The notes under the pieces: generated by a model
Told to the model about the DNA's origin: nothing
Seen by the model: only the letters and a program-made list of their open reading frames with translations
Database searches by the model: none
DNA from: Sisyra terminalis
Lineage: Eukaryota > Arthropoda > Insecta > Neuroptera > Sisyridae
Assembly (NCBI GenBank): GCA_958496175.1
Contig: OY292276.1
Span: 22,090,001 to 22,154,000 of the forward strand
Direction: 5' to 3'
Length of the DNA: 64,000 nt
Part shown: piece by piece, positions 12,501-24,714 of the stretch
How positions within the stretch are numbered: position 1 is the first letter of the stretch
Layout of the letters: each line of letters starts with the position of its first letter
Program-made: the position numbers and the translations under genes

Positions 12501-12957
12501 GTGACAATGTTTGTTTAACATTAGGAAACTTGTTTTAAATTTTTTCTCGATTCCAAAAGCCATTTTACTATTCTATTTTTTTTAAAATTCAGAAAAGAAT
12601 TTTGAAATTTAAAATGAATTAAAAAAGCTTTTTACCATGAATTTTTCACATTGTCTATGTAATCATTGTCAAAAATAAAAACTTTTCTCTCAAAAGTATT
12701 TTTTTTCAAAATATGAATCAATTTTACCACTTAACCCTAACTTGTCTATTACCTATTTAAATGATTTGCCTCATAAGTTTGAATGATAGTTAAGTTTTTT
12801 GCGCTGCAATCTGTCTTTCTCCATTAAATGCATTGGAATTACTGATTACGTATATGCATTGTGTGTACATATGGCATCAAATAGAAATAAGAAAAACTTT
12901 GTCTGATGTATGAAACGCCGTCTACTTGGGAACAAGTTTTTATGTTAACTAAAAACT
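9528..12957. other. long AT-rich stretch without recognised genes
   Basis: Mostly A/T-dominated with no transposon ends found. A GC-richer patch at about 11250-11630 holds two short ORFs on opposite strands without known motifs. Within it a 7-bp stem, TCTGCTC (11653-11659) with GAGCAGA (11664-11670) and a 4-base loop, sits between TATATATA arms. No gene is supported. Confidence 0.5.
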
Positions 12958-13020
12958 ACAGCTGGCAATTGAGTGCCGATGAGCACCAGCCTACACAAAT
13001 TAGCGCTTGAAACAAGCGCT
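12958..13020. other. two adjacent short hairpins in a GC-richer patch
   Basis: The first combines GCTG with CAGC around an inner GTGC/GCAC stem (about 12961-12990). The second is perfect: AGCGCTTG (13002-13009), loop AAA, CAAGCGCT (13013-13020). They sit at the start of a GC-richer patch running to about 13220. It could be part of a structured RNA or a decayed repeat. No family is recognised. Confidence 0.3.
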
Positions 13021-16000
13021 TGCATATTACTTAATTCGATTTCTTTAGTTGTCCACACCAGAGAAGAGAGCCTTCTATATGCAGGTCTCTCTTCAACGCT
13101 TTCAACACAAACGCTGTAGCATTATGCGTAATTTACCCCTAATTTGTACCCACGTAGATGGCGCTTGTAGTTACTACTAGTGCGGTTTGTCATTTACTGT
13201 ACAGAGCGTTATCCATTTAAACAGATCAGTAATTGGCATAGTTGGTTTTGAAATATAAGTTTTTTCTATTCTCTTAAAAAAGTTAAGTCAAATTGGAACA
13301 TTAAAAATAACGATGAACAAATTTAGAAAACCAAATAAATATTAAAGACAAATAAATCGTGTACTTGCCCACAATCGTGGGAGATATTTGTTACAAACTA
13401 AATGAGCGCAAAACATATTAAGGCTGTAGGAATGCATTCTATTGCTTGATGAAAATAAAATCAACAGTTGATTAAAGATCGAAGAAACAACACTTTCGGT
13501 AGTTACATAATTTTGTTTTTCAAACAATTTGAAAACCAATAAGGAAAAAGTAAGTACGTAACTACGGTCAATATGGTTTTTACGAAACGAGTAGTGAATT
13601 AAGTTAAACAGCTATGTATTTGTCATCCCCCGCGAATCAATAATGTATATAATCAATTATGTAATTCGACTAAATTATTATAAGATACCAGAAAATTTTT
13701 TGAATTTAGATTGTTCTAGAAAAAGTTCTATGATTAATCCTATTAAGTTTTTGAATTACAATGAACATCAAATGTTCATGACAAGAAACAAAGCAACTTA
13801 ATAAATTTAATTAAATAAGAAGAAAAAGGGTTCATATATACATATAAGATATTGTAGAAGGAAAAGTGGATGATCTTAAGAAAAAAGGAAGAGAATGGAT
13901 CAGTGTCCTTGGTCTATTCAAAAGAGAAAAGGTTTGATAATGACAGATGGCACTGAAGAGGTTGAAGTTGAACCACACAGGAAACTAAAATATGTAATTC
14001 ATTGATAGAGAACAGAAAAAAAATATGAGATTTTTTTTCTCACACTGGCTTTATTGTGAGGTTAGTTGGAGATTTGCTTTAATTATGAAAAATGTATTTT
14101 TTAAATCATATTTCCCTATAATTTTGAAGATAATTTAACACTAAAAATTTAATTTATTTCTTTATAAATAGAAGGGCGTTATATGTTTTTGGGAAAATGG
14201 CCTTTGGGAAAACACAACGGTCAACTACTGGTTTCAGAATAAAATTTATATGACTTAAAAAAAACTAATTTTCGTTTCTCTCCAGGATATCTTTATGGAA
14301 AATCAAAAATTCATTGTGGCTGGAATTTATTACAATATGTATTGAAAAACCATGGGTTTGCGTATATTGAATGAGCCAGAATCATCGAACACTAGTACAA
14401 CTAATACTAATATTGTAGACTAACTATAACAATTGAAAATAGGCACTTAGAATTGCTAAACTTAAAATGCAGAGAATGCTCTGTCGTGGAAAAAGTTATT
14501 TAGGAAAATCATTGTTCCAAGAAATAACCAGAAATCAATATCGTCATAATATATAAGAGATGCAAATTGGTCAATGTTCTTCAAAGAAAATTTTCTTTGT
14601 GGAGAAAATTATTTTTAAAAGCATAATTACATTAAATTTCTATTTATAAACAATGAACATTTTCTTGAGCTTAATCAAGAAATCATAAATTAAACTTTGT
14701 AATTGAACGTTAAAAAGTTTTTTTTTTTATAAAAATCAATATGACAAGCATTCGTTCCATTCATTTTTTGTATTTTTTATTTATTTTTTGCAGTCTTTTT
14801 GTTCTCGTTTTATTTATACATTCTTTATAAAACGGTGCCAAATTTCCTGAATCCTTGCTTAACTTGCATATTTTAATAAATTTCTCTCACTTCCGAATTT
14901 TTACAATCGGTGACTCGATAAATCAAACGTTTCATATTCCTTTTAATGCCAATGCAAGAATACACGCGGAATTTAATTTATGTGCGATATTTGCAATAGG
15001 CCAAAAAGCTAACGAGCGGATGAGCAGCTTTCTACAATTGTATAAGGACAACGCCACGCTTGTGACGGTTTTCCAACGAGAACGCAATGTGTTCAAAACA
15101 CATAAAAGCCCGACACACATATTATTATATTTCAACAATACCAAGAAATAAAGGAATTATTACATCAGACGAATGAAACAATGCTCTGCGTCGGAAAAGC
15201 AAGTTGAACTTTTGCAAAAAAAAATTGCAAAATGTGTGACAAGTTAAGAGGAAATCTATTATAAGCTCGTTTTATTTTTCATTTTCTATGTCGACCGAGG
15301 AAATAAAATTGAATAAAAGTTTTAATCCTAAGCCCTAGTTAGCTTAAAGGTTTAATCTAGAAGGAACATATTCAACGGTCTTAAATTACATTGTACATTA
15401 TATTATCAGTTACTAATTTACTTTAGCCAAAACTATTTATCTTGCTGATAGCGTTAGTGGTCCAGTGGCGGCCTTGAGCATCAAGAGCCATTCTCGATAA
15501 CATCTCCATTCGGGAATATTTATTAAGGACATAATTATATTATGTACAGAGAAACACGTAAGGGAGAGATTCGATAATACAACCACTAACAAGACGGAGA
15601 CATTAAATGAAAAGAATAGAAAAAACAACTTATGAGTTGAATTCGAAACTTCTAATATAAACGTTTATTGCAAAAGCTTTTGAGCCACGACGATATTAAA
15701 TTAATTTCAAACTCTCTTTGTCTCCTTCAATCAGTGGAGTAGCGGAACCTACAATTTTCCCATACAAATAATAAATTTATTCCCACGAAAAAGCTGCTAC
15801 AACTACTAAATGTGAGGTTTTCGCTCAATAAACCGGAATTCAAATAAGTAATGTACAAAGTTCTACATTTTCCGACTGTCGTTTTGAATCGCATGATTTG
15901 CACGATCAATTATCGTACACCACGGATACAATGTTGTTTCCGAATATCAAACACAAATCACATCCAAGAAAAGTTTTAAAACGGTCGAGCCGAGAGAACT

Positions 16001-16548
16001 GCATAAAGTTTGACAGCGATACAGCACGCTTCTATTTTTGTGAAAGCGATAAAAAATTTCACTTTGATAAATGGCTAGTTCCGTTTTTATTTTTATATCA
16101 GATAAATATTATCAATTTTTCTAGATTTATTGGCGCGAATCTAGAATAGTTATGGTTGAAATTTTTAAATATTTTTACGTATAAATTTATTCGTCTGCAA
16201 ATGATAATAAATTTTTCCTCAGTGGTATCAAACTAAATTTTAAGGAATGTATAATAGCGAGATTTAAGTGATTGCTTATTTACGAACTGTTTATTTTTAA
16301 ACCGAAATAAAAATTAAAAACAATGAGTAATTCTTAACTTATTTTTTAGAAATGAACTTAAAAAATGTCAAATCTTTATACTCAAACCATTACAACCATT
16401 GCTTAATATTTTTTTAAATGTTTGTTTTTCCCAAGTGATCAGAATCACACTTCAATCTCACACTTTACTTTTACTTGATCTGTATACTTGATGGCTATTT
16501 TTTTGAGTTCATGTATACCAGCGAGTTCATGTATAGAGAGACGTCAAT
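13021..16548. other. long stretch without recognised genes
   Basis: ORFs of 60-98 codons (14855-15151, 15437-15628, 15898-16149) show no recognisable domain. 14855-15151 is mirrored by an open frame on the other strand, a sign of chance. TTTGGGAAAA occurs twice, near 14190-14215. No transposon ends or RNA genes were found. Confidence 0.5.
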
Positions 16549-16828
16549 ATCTGGCAACGTTGCATTTTTCACTTTGTTTTTAATTTAATTGACGACTTAA
16601 CAAAAATATCGTGAAGTAAATTAGAAACAAGGTAATTGGCGGCCGAATGGTCGAAGTTTCCACTCCAAAACTGATAGGTGTTAGGTTCATTCTTCGTATC
16701 AAGCAAATTTTCCATATTTTTCGATTACGGATTTTTATCCACCTTAGAGCCACTAAATACCATAGCAATTTTAAAGCGACGGTAAATAACAATAAAAAAA
16801 CAAAGTTTGAAATGCAGCTTTGTCAGAT
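16549..16828. mobile_element. hairpin MITE split by a SINE
   Basis: The left end ATCTGGCAACGTTGCATTTT and the right end, read inverted, ATCTGACAAAGCTGCATTTC are terminal inverted repeats of one short element. The left arm continues CACTTTGTTTTTAATTTAATT and pairs loosely with GAAGTAAATTAGAAACAA before the break. The right arm resumes at 16798 after the SINE, so the uninterrupted element was only about 110 bases. A second, unbroken member is at 17658-17784. It encodes nothing. I cannot assign its superfamily from the ends. Confidence 0.65.
16633..16797 (+). repeat. tRNA-derived SINE inserted in a MITE
   Basis: It begins with GGCGGCCGAATGGTCGAAG (A-box-like), followed by TAGGTGTTAGGTTCATTC (decayed B box), CGTATCAAGCAAATTTTCC, CGATTACGG, AGCCACTAAATACC, AAAGCGACGGTAAATAAC and an A-rich tail. 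Left flank AAACAAGG (16625-16632) and right flank AAACAAAG (16798-16805) agree at 7 of 8 positions and look like the target-site duplication. The insertion therefore happened after the MITE was in place. Overlapping ORFs on both strands are shadows. Confidence 0.75.
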
Positions 16829-17217
16829 CTTAACTATGCTAAAGTATACATGAACCATTTTTTACTCTGCTTATACTAGACCACTTTGTCGTTAGTTTGT
16901 AAGGTACGGAACTTATAATCTCATATGTCATCTACTTCCCAGCACTTTATCGTGCTGAATTTTAGCACACCTGCTTACTTTCGATGAAAACGTATGAACC
17001 CACCATTAAGTTTGCTAACCACCAAGTATTTCTACATTAATTAAATATTTAACTTTGAATAAACCTCTTGTTGCCTACCATTAATGGCATATTAAAAAGT
17101 GAGACAAATTTAAAATGCTTGTTGAAGTTAGCATGTTTAGTTTACTTAATGGCGCAAATAATCTTCAATATTAACTCTTAGTTACTTCCTGTTAATTATT
17201 AATAGCCAAAACAACTG
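16829..17217. other. AT-rich stretch, nothing recognised
   Basis: No ORF or terminal repeat is visible between the split MITE and the dispersed repeat that follows. Confidence 0.5.
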
Positions 17218-17266
17218 ATAAATGGTAAAAATTGGCAATTGATGAAATTGAACATATAATAGTTGA
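17218..17266 (+). repeat. short dispersed repeat, copy 1
   Basis: AAATGGTAAAAATTGGCAATT followed by AATAGTTGAAAC recurs with small changes at 57536-57585 (AAATGGCAAAAATTGGCAATT, then AACAGTTGAAAC). The order and spacing of the two blocks are kept. The family is unknown; it may be part of a longer decayed element. Confidence 0.4.
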
Positions 17267-17657
17267 AACAAATGGAAATTTTATTGATAAAATGCACAAA
17301 AAAGAAAAAATATATTTTTGTACATCAAAGCGAGGGGTATTTTACATTATCAAATTGTAAGCAATATTGCTTCCGTCGGTTTGATGTATAAAAATTTATT
17401 TTTAATTTTGCGGTCATATTTTCTATATGCATATATGTATGAAGTTAAAATGTGAAGTTTATTGAACGTCCCTAACACATGATAGTAATAAATGGTGGAC
17501 TGCATAGGAATGAAATGAAACTTTAATAAAAAAAATTGTTGAAGCCATTGCTTTCAAACTATTAAAACCTGAGGTTTTTTAGGGAAAAAAACTCCTATCT
17601 TCGTTCCCTATTAAATTCCGGGTACAGGTATGCAGGCATATCTGGCGACACGTTACT

Positions 17658-17784
17658 ATCTGGCAACGTCTTATTCTCTGTTTTGGGGTTAATTCAATTA
17701 ACAAATTTGTTCGCGATTTTCATTGTGGGCGATTTATTCGTGAATTGAATTAAAAACAAAATAGAAAATTAAACGTTACCAGAT
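17658..17784. mobile_element. hairpin MITE, second copy
   Basis: The two arms are inverted repeats of roughly 45 bases. The left arm starts ATCTGGCAACGTC and continues to GGGTTAATTCAATTAAC. The right arm, inverted, reads ATCTGGTAACGTT and on to TTTTTAATTCAATTCAC. The centre is about 35 bases. It shares its ends with the split copy at 16549-16828, about 0.8 kb upstream. An extra ATATCTGGCGACACG just before it (from about 17636) may be a scrap of a third copy. No coding sequence. Confidence 0.65.
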
Positions 17785-18689
17785 TTCCTGATTAATTGGT
17801 AAAGGTTTTTTATTTTGTTTAAATATATTTGCCTTGAAATTCTTCTTTCATGAGATTAAGTTAACTACTTTTCAAATCAAAGAAGCAAAATATCAAAACC
17901 AACCATAAATTACATCAGAAAATAAGGAATAAGAAACTACAACTTTTTGGTTATTTTATAAGGAATTACACGTTAAATAAAGTAATGAGAGCTCAATAGA
18001 TAAATACAGATATTTCAACTATATAATTTATTCTGTATAGGGAAAACCCATTATGGCCTTATAAACCTACTCCTCTTCTATTTGTATAGTTAGTGCCACC
18101 ACTTAAGAAAGTTTTAGTGGCTACTAGGACGTGATAGTGCTTCCCTTGGGAAGTACTTGGCTAAACCATGTTTATCAATATATAAGTAGTCAAAAAATTA
18201 GTTAAGAACATTTAGTGTAATGTTTAAAAGTCATACGAAATTTTTATTCTTAAGATGGTATTTTTTATAGAGATAAAGAACATATAGAATGTTGAAAAGT
18301 ATACGGGCGACGGCTGTTTGCTTGATTTACCAAAACCACCACCACATACTCTCTTGTTTTAAATTACAAACGATTTAAAAAAAAAAAATATTGTATTTTG
18401 AATTATTTTCTTTTTGGGTTTTCCAAATGAAAAAACTTACTTTTATCGATAAGTTTGAACAAAATAAGGCTTTGGAGATTTACTTTAGGAAATTGGCTTA
18501 TTATTGAAGTAGAACTTTCTCTTAGGTTATTTTGTTATTTAATTAAACGCATGACGAAATTTCGAAAAAGACAAAACCAGTGTGGGTATAAATTGTAAAA
18601 GTTGAACATGATCGATTGAATTTGCACAGTTGCGCGCACATTTGTTACGTATGATAAGGTGCTAAACATCCGTAGTGTTGTGGTTGAAT
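17785..18689. other. AT-rich stretch, nothing recognised
   Basis: No supported ORF, terminal repeat or RNA gene. There is a long A run near 18379. Confidence 0.5.
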
Positions 18690-18820
18690 GAAACGCTACG
18701 AAATGAGGCCGAATGGTAAGAGTTGAGAAGATATGTTGACCCGAAATCACAAGCACCGGATCAACGTCAATTCGAATCATCGCGTACCATTTGTCAACAC
18801 GCGAAAAAGAAATAAGAAAA
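18690..18820 (+). repeat. possible second SINE type with tRNA-like head
   Basis: GAGGCCGAATGGTAAGAG resembles a tRNA(Ser)-like A box. About 60 bases on, CAATTCGAATCATCG resembles a B box. An A-rich run (AAAAAGAAATAAGAAAAAAAA) closes the segment. No acceptor-stem pairing is evident, so a working tRNA is unlikely. Its body does not match the main SINE family of this window. Two opposite-strand ORFs over the region look like shadows. Confidence 0.25.
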
Positions 18821-20619
18821 AAAAAATCCTGGCCCAAATGCCTTTAAACAAACTCTTTTCAAAAATAAATTTTTCTTGGGAAAAGTTGAGGCGTCGCGGT
18901 GAAATACAATCTTTCTGAGATCTGCTTCGCTCTCCATTTGTCATTGAAATTTGTCTAGAAAATCTAGATTTTATAGTCAAGTTTCATCATTCTTAGATAC
19001 GACGTATTTATAGACGTGTACGTGCCTCAGTTGAGCAGTAATATTTTCAGTAGGACCATATAGAAAAGTCTACACGTCCTCCTTAAACAATGTGCTGCAA
19101 GGGACCATAAATCATCTTTTTAAAGAAAAGTTTCAAGTCTCAGTCTTAAAGTATTATTATTATTACCATTACAACTAGAAGTTACTAAAAAAAACTTTCG
19201 CGATTTGCATATTAATTTAGTTTTTACCTTCCATGAAATAACAATGAATTGAGGAAAGTTTCTTTTTCATTGTTCATCGTTAACAGAAAAAACTAAAAGT
19301 GATCTGTTTCGAAACTATAAAACTGATTAAAAATTTGTTTATTAACGTCAAATAGATTGATAAATAGCTACTAAAAAAATTTACATCTGCTAGTTATATA
19401 TAAAGAATGCCTTTCTTGTATTATGTTCTTTTGATATAAAAATATACCAAAATGTGCAACTAGATGATACCCATAACTTAATTACCGTAACAAAACAATA
19501 CGTCAACAATTTTGGTAATTTAAAAAAATATATCGAAATAATTTCCATTTCCTTTCCATAAATAAAATTAATATTCATATCTTAACAAAACTCGTCTAAC
19601 TTCTCTTAAATCATTCGCAAGTATAAATATCCCACGCACTTTTGATTTAAAACTAAAACACAATATTGGAGAAAAATTCGTAATGACGAAATATAACAAA
19701 CCAATATTAGTAAATTTTCAATACAAATTTCTATTTTGTTACTGGCTTAAGTATTTTTTTAGCTTAGGTTAAAAAATTAGTTCTGAAGATAAAAAATAGC
19801 TAAAGATGAAAACACAAATAACATACTTATTAATTAACTAATTATTGGCTAGCTATTATTTTAATCGTGAATTAATGATAGTGGAATAATAAACCAATTG
19901 AATTTTTAATGATTTGTGATGGTTATTGAAAATGACGATATTAATAAAGAATCAAAAAAGTTAAAAACTAAATGAAAATTTAAACTGAAATTATTTAAAC
20001 AATTAAGTACAAATATATTATATACTATATGTATTAATCAATAATACAATGAATACTGAAGAAAATTGTAACAATTTGTTTTTAATTTGTCTAATTAATA
20101 TCAAATTGAAAAAAAAATTTAAGGAAAACATAAATGGAATATTCATATAAGTAAAATTATTTCATTTTTTGTGGGTATATTTACGTACATAAAATATTTT
20201 TCAATAGATTTCCTAAGGCTATGAATTTGTTTTTTGATAAAGAAGGCATCAAGAAGAATAATTAAAAATCCTTTTCAAGTTTGAGTTCAAACGGCTTAGT
20301 CATTTCTAAGGTTTTTTTCTTGTTTTTTACTTATAGTTTAAGTTAAATTCAAAGAAAAATCCATGATCAAAATCCATAATTTTATAAGTACCTACAAATA
20401 ACTTAATTATCATTAAATTGTCCTTCCGTGGCCGATTAATCACCATGCTTACAGTCCCTGGGCATATAAGACGTACTTTCATTTCTTTTATATTTTTATA
20501 TATTCTACTTAATTAAATATTTTGTTGTTTACTTTTTACACTATAAAAAAATAATTTATGATTTTTCCCTTAATAAGCGTATAGTCTTGATTATTACCCT
20601 TACAACCCCTATTATTCGA
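18821..20619. other. AT-rich stretch, nothing recognised
   Basis: Dominated by A/T with only short chance ORFs (for example 19390-19578 minus). No transposon ends or structured RNA were noticed. Confidence 0.5.
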
Positions 20620-20782
20620 CCCATAGACAAAAGCTCTGATATTAATCCTATTGAAAATATTTGGAAGTTGTTTAAGATAAAAGCGATTACAGAGATGATC
20701 ACAAAAGAAAAAATAACTTAAAAAAAATTTTGCAAATGATGCGACCAGTATTGCTTTGCAAAGACTACATGTTCGGAATTGA
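20620..20782 (+). pseudogene. Tc1-like transposase C-terminal remnant
   Basis: Tc1/mariner transposases cut and paste the element through a DDE catalytic triad. SSDINPIENIWKLFK (from 20632) is the conserved block around the last catalytic residue in the Tc1 group (usual form SPDLNPIENLW). A TAA follows at 20719-20721. After a frame change, ANDATSIALQRLHVRN and a stop at 20780-20782 match the C-terminal end of the related remnant at 40930-41087 (IADSIVLQRQRRLH). The N-terminal DNA-binding region and the first catalytic residues are missing. The minus-strand ORF 20536-20799 is a shadow. Confidence 0.8.
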
Positions 20783-20983
20783 AACTTTAATAGTAGCAAA
20801 GAGGGTAGTTAACAAAATATTAAATAATTAATTTATCATAATTAACAAGATATTTAAAGTGATAGTAAATAGCTATTTTTCAGTAAATAAAATATTTTTT
20901 TTGGTCATGTTAAATAGTAATAACAGTAAGAATTTGATTTCATCAGGAAAGTTATGTACAATAAAAAATATTATACCCAAATT

Positions 20984-21213
20984 AAAATAGTTTTTATTTA
21001 CGACTTTACACAAAATCTATAGTGTGCCTATTAGTATGACCAGAGACTTGTATACTTCTAGATCTTTTCATCCATTAATTAATTTTAATATTAACACAAA
21101 ATAAAATAGTTTTTATTTAAGACTTTATACAAAATCTATAGTGTGTCTATTAATATGACCAGAGACTTGTATACTTCTAGATCTTTTTATACATTAATTA
21201 ATTTTAATATTTA
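20984..21213 (+). repeat. 119-bp tandem duplication of a Tc1-like 3' end
   Basis: The unit at 20984-21102 is repeated at 21103-21213 with a few substitutions. Each unit contains CTATAGTGTG(C/T)CTATTA(G/A)TATGACCAGAGACTTGTATAC. Read inverted, this is the terminal repeat CAAGTCTCTGGTCAT and AATAGGCACACTATAG. The same kind of end bounds the element at 40737-41260 (CAGTCTCTCGCCAT, TTAGACGCACTTAAG). So the 3' terminus of the Tc1-like element just upstream has been duplicated, or two ends inserted side by side. Confidence 0.75.
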
Positions 21214-24200
21214 TTTGTTAGTCTTAAAAATATGAAGTGTTTTAGCCTATTATGTAATTTTCCCCCTATTTCAAGAATGCTGAACGTTAAATGATTGACG
21301 AATCACAATCAATTGTTTTTGATATGTTTTAATCTGTTGGGCGATAATCTCATTATCACTGCAATAACCATTTGTGGGATCTTATGAATACCTACCGTGA
21401 TTCCTAACATACCACAAATCTTTCGAGATAAACCTAAATGTGTAGACTACACCCGTTTTACAATATTAATGGTAGTGTTGCTGGCTAAGCTATTTAATCT
21501 CAAGTTTTAACAGTAAGTATAACTGAATGTAAATGAATTTTGTTATTTTTCAGATTTTTTTTTCATTGTTAAATGATAAAAACATAATAGTTATTTAACA
21601 TGAGAATGTCATAATTGTTACAGACTGACAACTATTAACAAAAATTAATGACTTTTAATTATGGCATTAAGTGACGATTCATAATTAAATCTTATTGTAG
21701 CTTATCTGATTCACCTACGCACAGTTTATCGTCTTCTTAAATAATAATATATTTAATTAGTTTATGTGCAAACGAGTAAGCCTGTGTCGAGGGGGTTTAT
21801 AGAGAAGTGAGCCAACAATATGAATATTACAGCCGCGTTTGGTTTGAATTAATTTATTTGCAACATAATTCAAAGATATAGAGACAGATAGAGAAACGCC
21901 TGGCTTGATATGTTCAAAACGTTAAGCTGCAACCGTACATGAATTGACCGAGAATAGAGAGAACTCTCTCTAAATTCTAATTTAGAATTGTTCTGAATTA
22001 ATAGCGATTTACTTTGTATTAGAATTACGTTGGAGCATTAATGTATAGAACATACACTTGAGCTGTACTATGGCATTGTGGTGTTATTAGTAATCCAGGT
22101 GACAATGTTGTGGATTGGATCCTATATTTTTTTGAGTGAAAAAGCTCAAATATGAATAATAATATTTTTGTATAATTTTATCAATCTTTGCAGAGCTAAA
22201 ATGATGCTAACGTATATATTTCAACATAGAATTTTGCAAACCAATAAAGCTTATAAACTCTTTTTTTTTAATTTAAAAAGAAATTTCGACCTTAAAATCA
22301 AGTTATATGATGTTCAATAAAAAACAAAAATAATAACTCTACAACCTTATTATTTAATACTAACGGTAACGGTTTTTAACAATTTTAGCTTATTCTTTTC
22401 CTTAAGATAATTTATATTTTCTTGGTGCTTTTTTGGTATACTTTCAGAATCCAGAAGCTTTAAGTAGCGAAAAAAAATAGATTTTGCTGTTATTGAAACG
22501 ATCATCAATTTTAAGTTTATAAGTTTTTGAAAGGTTAAATCGTTTTGTTTTAACACGCACCTGACCGAAATAACAAACAAACGATGCCTCAAAGAGCTTT
22601 TCGCAAAACGTGTTCGATCATGGAAAATTATACCCGAAATTTATTGAAAAATTTTCTCCGCAAAACAACATCATTTTCTTATGTTTTAATCCAACAGTTT
22701 GGTATTTTGCCCCATAAAATAAATCTTTTTTTCCATAAACCAACATATTTTTCCGTTATTGTTATTACAAAATATACGTGAAGTGAGACTACCTTATTGT
22801 TTCTTCTTTTTATCATTATATTGATCCATTTCTTTTTTGGTCGTGTCTATTTACATTTATATTACCAAAAAGCTTCTAGAGAGATTTAAAGTCAGAAAAT
22901 TTAAAGAAAAATGCAGACAGGAAAACATGAAAAATGACGCGTGCGCTTTTTGGTATTGGAGAATTTTATTTATATGTTTCATATTAAGAATTTTAAATCT
23001 ACCGAGCAGCTCATTTTGCACGAATGACATGAATTACAAATATCTTAGAGTTCTTTCCATTTTAATTAAATTAGGTCACTCAACAATGTATCATAAAGCC
23101 AATGAAATACACATTTCCTTATAAAATTATTAATATTGAAGCAATGAAAACTGTATCTTTGTTGAGTTATTGATTATAAACTTAAACTGAGATCTACGTG
23201 ACATATTTCTTGAGCTTTTAAGATTCAACTTACATCTAGCACACATAAAATACTTAGATAGATAAAGCAACTGAGGAAATCTGGCAAATAAGTCTTCAAG
23301 TCGTCAAATTTCCGCAAGAAAATTATATTGCATCGAGGTAAATCTGAAATTTGAACACAAAATTGAAACAAGGCTGGTGGTTTTTGAGTAAATTTTTTCG
23401 CCTTTTATTTCTCTATGTCTGACAAAAGAAGATCTATATTGATTTCTTACAATATTTATTCATGAAACGTCTTATTGAGGATTAAGGAAAGGGTGAAAAC
23501 GGTTTTCTAAGAAGCTTTACAACTATCTCTGGAAAAGGTACGAGCATAGTCGTATAAAAGAGTCGGGCAAGTTAGTGGGAAACTTGCACCGTATGTCATC
23601 AAGCAAATATTTTACATTTTAGTGTCAACCGTTGGAAACCCAATGAACTCACACTGGATCGAGAAAGAGTCGAGAAAATTTTCATCAATCTCCTTAAGCT
23701 CTTGGCTCAGCGGAAAAGTTCGAAAAGAATGAGACATGTTTGGATTTTTATAATAAGAAAATATGAATAGTGTCTCTGTTTTTAAGATAAACTTCTGCAT
23801 TGAATTTGCAAAATTTCATTAATCACTCATGTCAAGATACGCGAAAAATAGAGTTTGCCGTCAACTATTTTAAAATTCATTTGTTTAAGCTCAATTCTAA
23901 CTTTTCATTAAGTCTGTGAGATCTTATACATTTTTAACTTACGAAAGACAGTTGGAGCCCAATAGCAAGTTTTAACTTATACTGAAGATATTTTTCAAGA
24001 AAACAAGATAATGAAATAGTTAGATCTTGAAAAATGAAAACGTAGTTAAAAGCATTTTTTATTTATACTAATAGTTGATGAAACGTGCTTCTAAACTTAT
24101 AAAAAAGGTGTTGTTCCTTCCATTAAAATTTGTGATTATAGAATAACAAATTTTATAAGATATTTGAGTGATAATTTGTCAATAAAATTTTTGTTTTGAA

Positions 24201-24714
24201 TAAAATACCTAGTCTAGTTTAAAGAAATGAAATATTGGTTTACACTACATTTATTTTTGTGTAGTATTTTCACTAGAATTTTGATTTATTTAGTGGTTCA
24301 GAAAATTCTTTTTTAAATCCTGCCTATGATGTATAATTAAGAAGTGGTACTTATTGATAATTAGTTATAGCCAAATAATATTGTTATTAATTGAATTTAT
24401 TACATAAGTAATTAATGAATGGAACTGAAGGGTAATAAAATGTTTTTGACCAACATGTGATAGAGGGAGCATTTTTAAGTAAAAGTAGAAAGGATCTTCT
24501 TTCTCTTTAGGAAACGTTAATTTTAATTATAAGGTATTACCAAGAAAGCGACGTTGTAAAAATTATGAAGATGATTATGCATAATACAAATTTTGTCATT
24601 GTTTAAATTAATAATTTTCTGATTTTAAACAGAAAAAAAATATAAAAATCATTAAAAGTGACAGCAGCTAAAAGTAATTTTACAAAAGAAAAAAATTACC
24701 TTGTAATTGATAAA
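21214..24714. other. long AT-rich stretch without recognised genes
   Basis: ORFs of 60-95 codons (22350-22592 minus, 22584-22781 plus, 22837-23124 plus) have biased Lys/Asn/Ile/Phe content expected from AT-rich DNA and no motifs. No transposon ends were found. Confidence 0.5.

Noticed and set aside
13840..13990. Frame VEGKVDDLKKKGREWISVLG, somewhat like LINE C-terminal tails
   Set aside because: Match is loose, stops follow at once, and no other LINE motif is near.
14855..15151. 98-codon ORF, among the longest in the window
   Set aside because: Mirrored by a 70-codon ORF on the other strand, no domain recognised, AT-driven residue use in the flanks.
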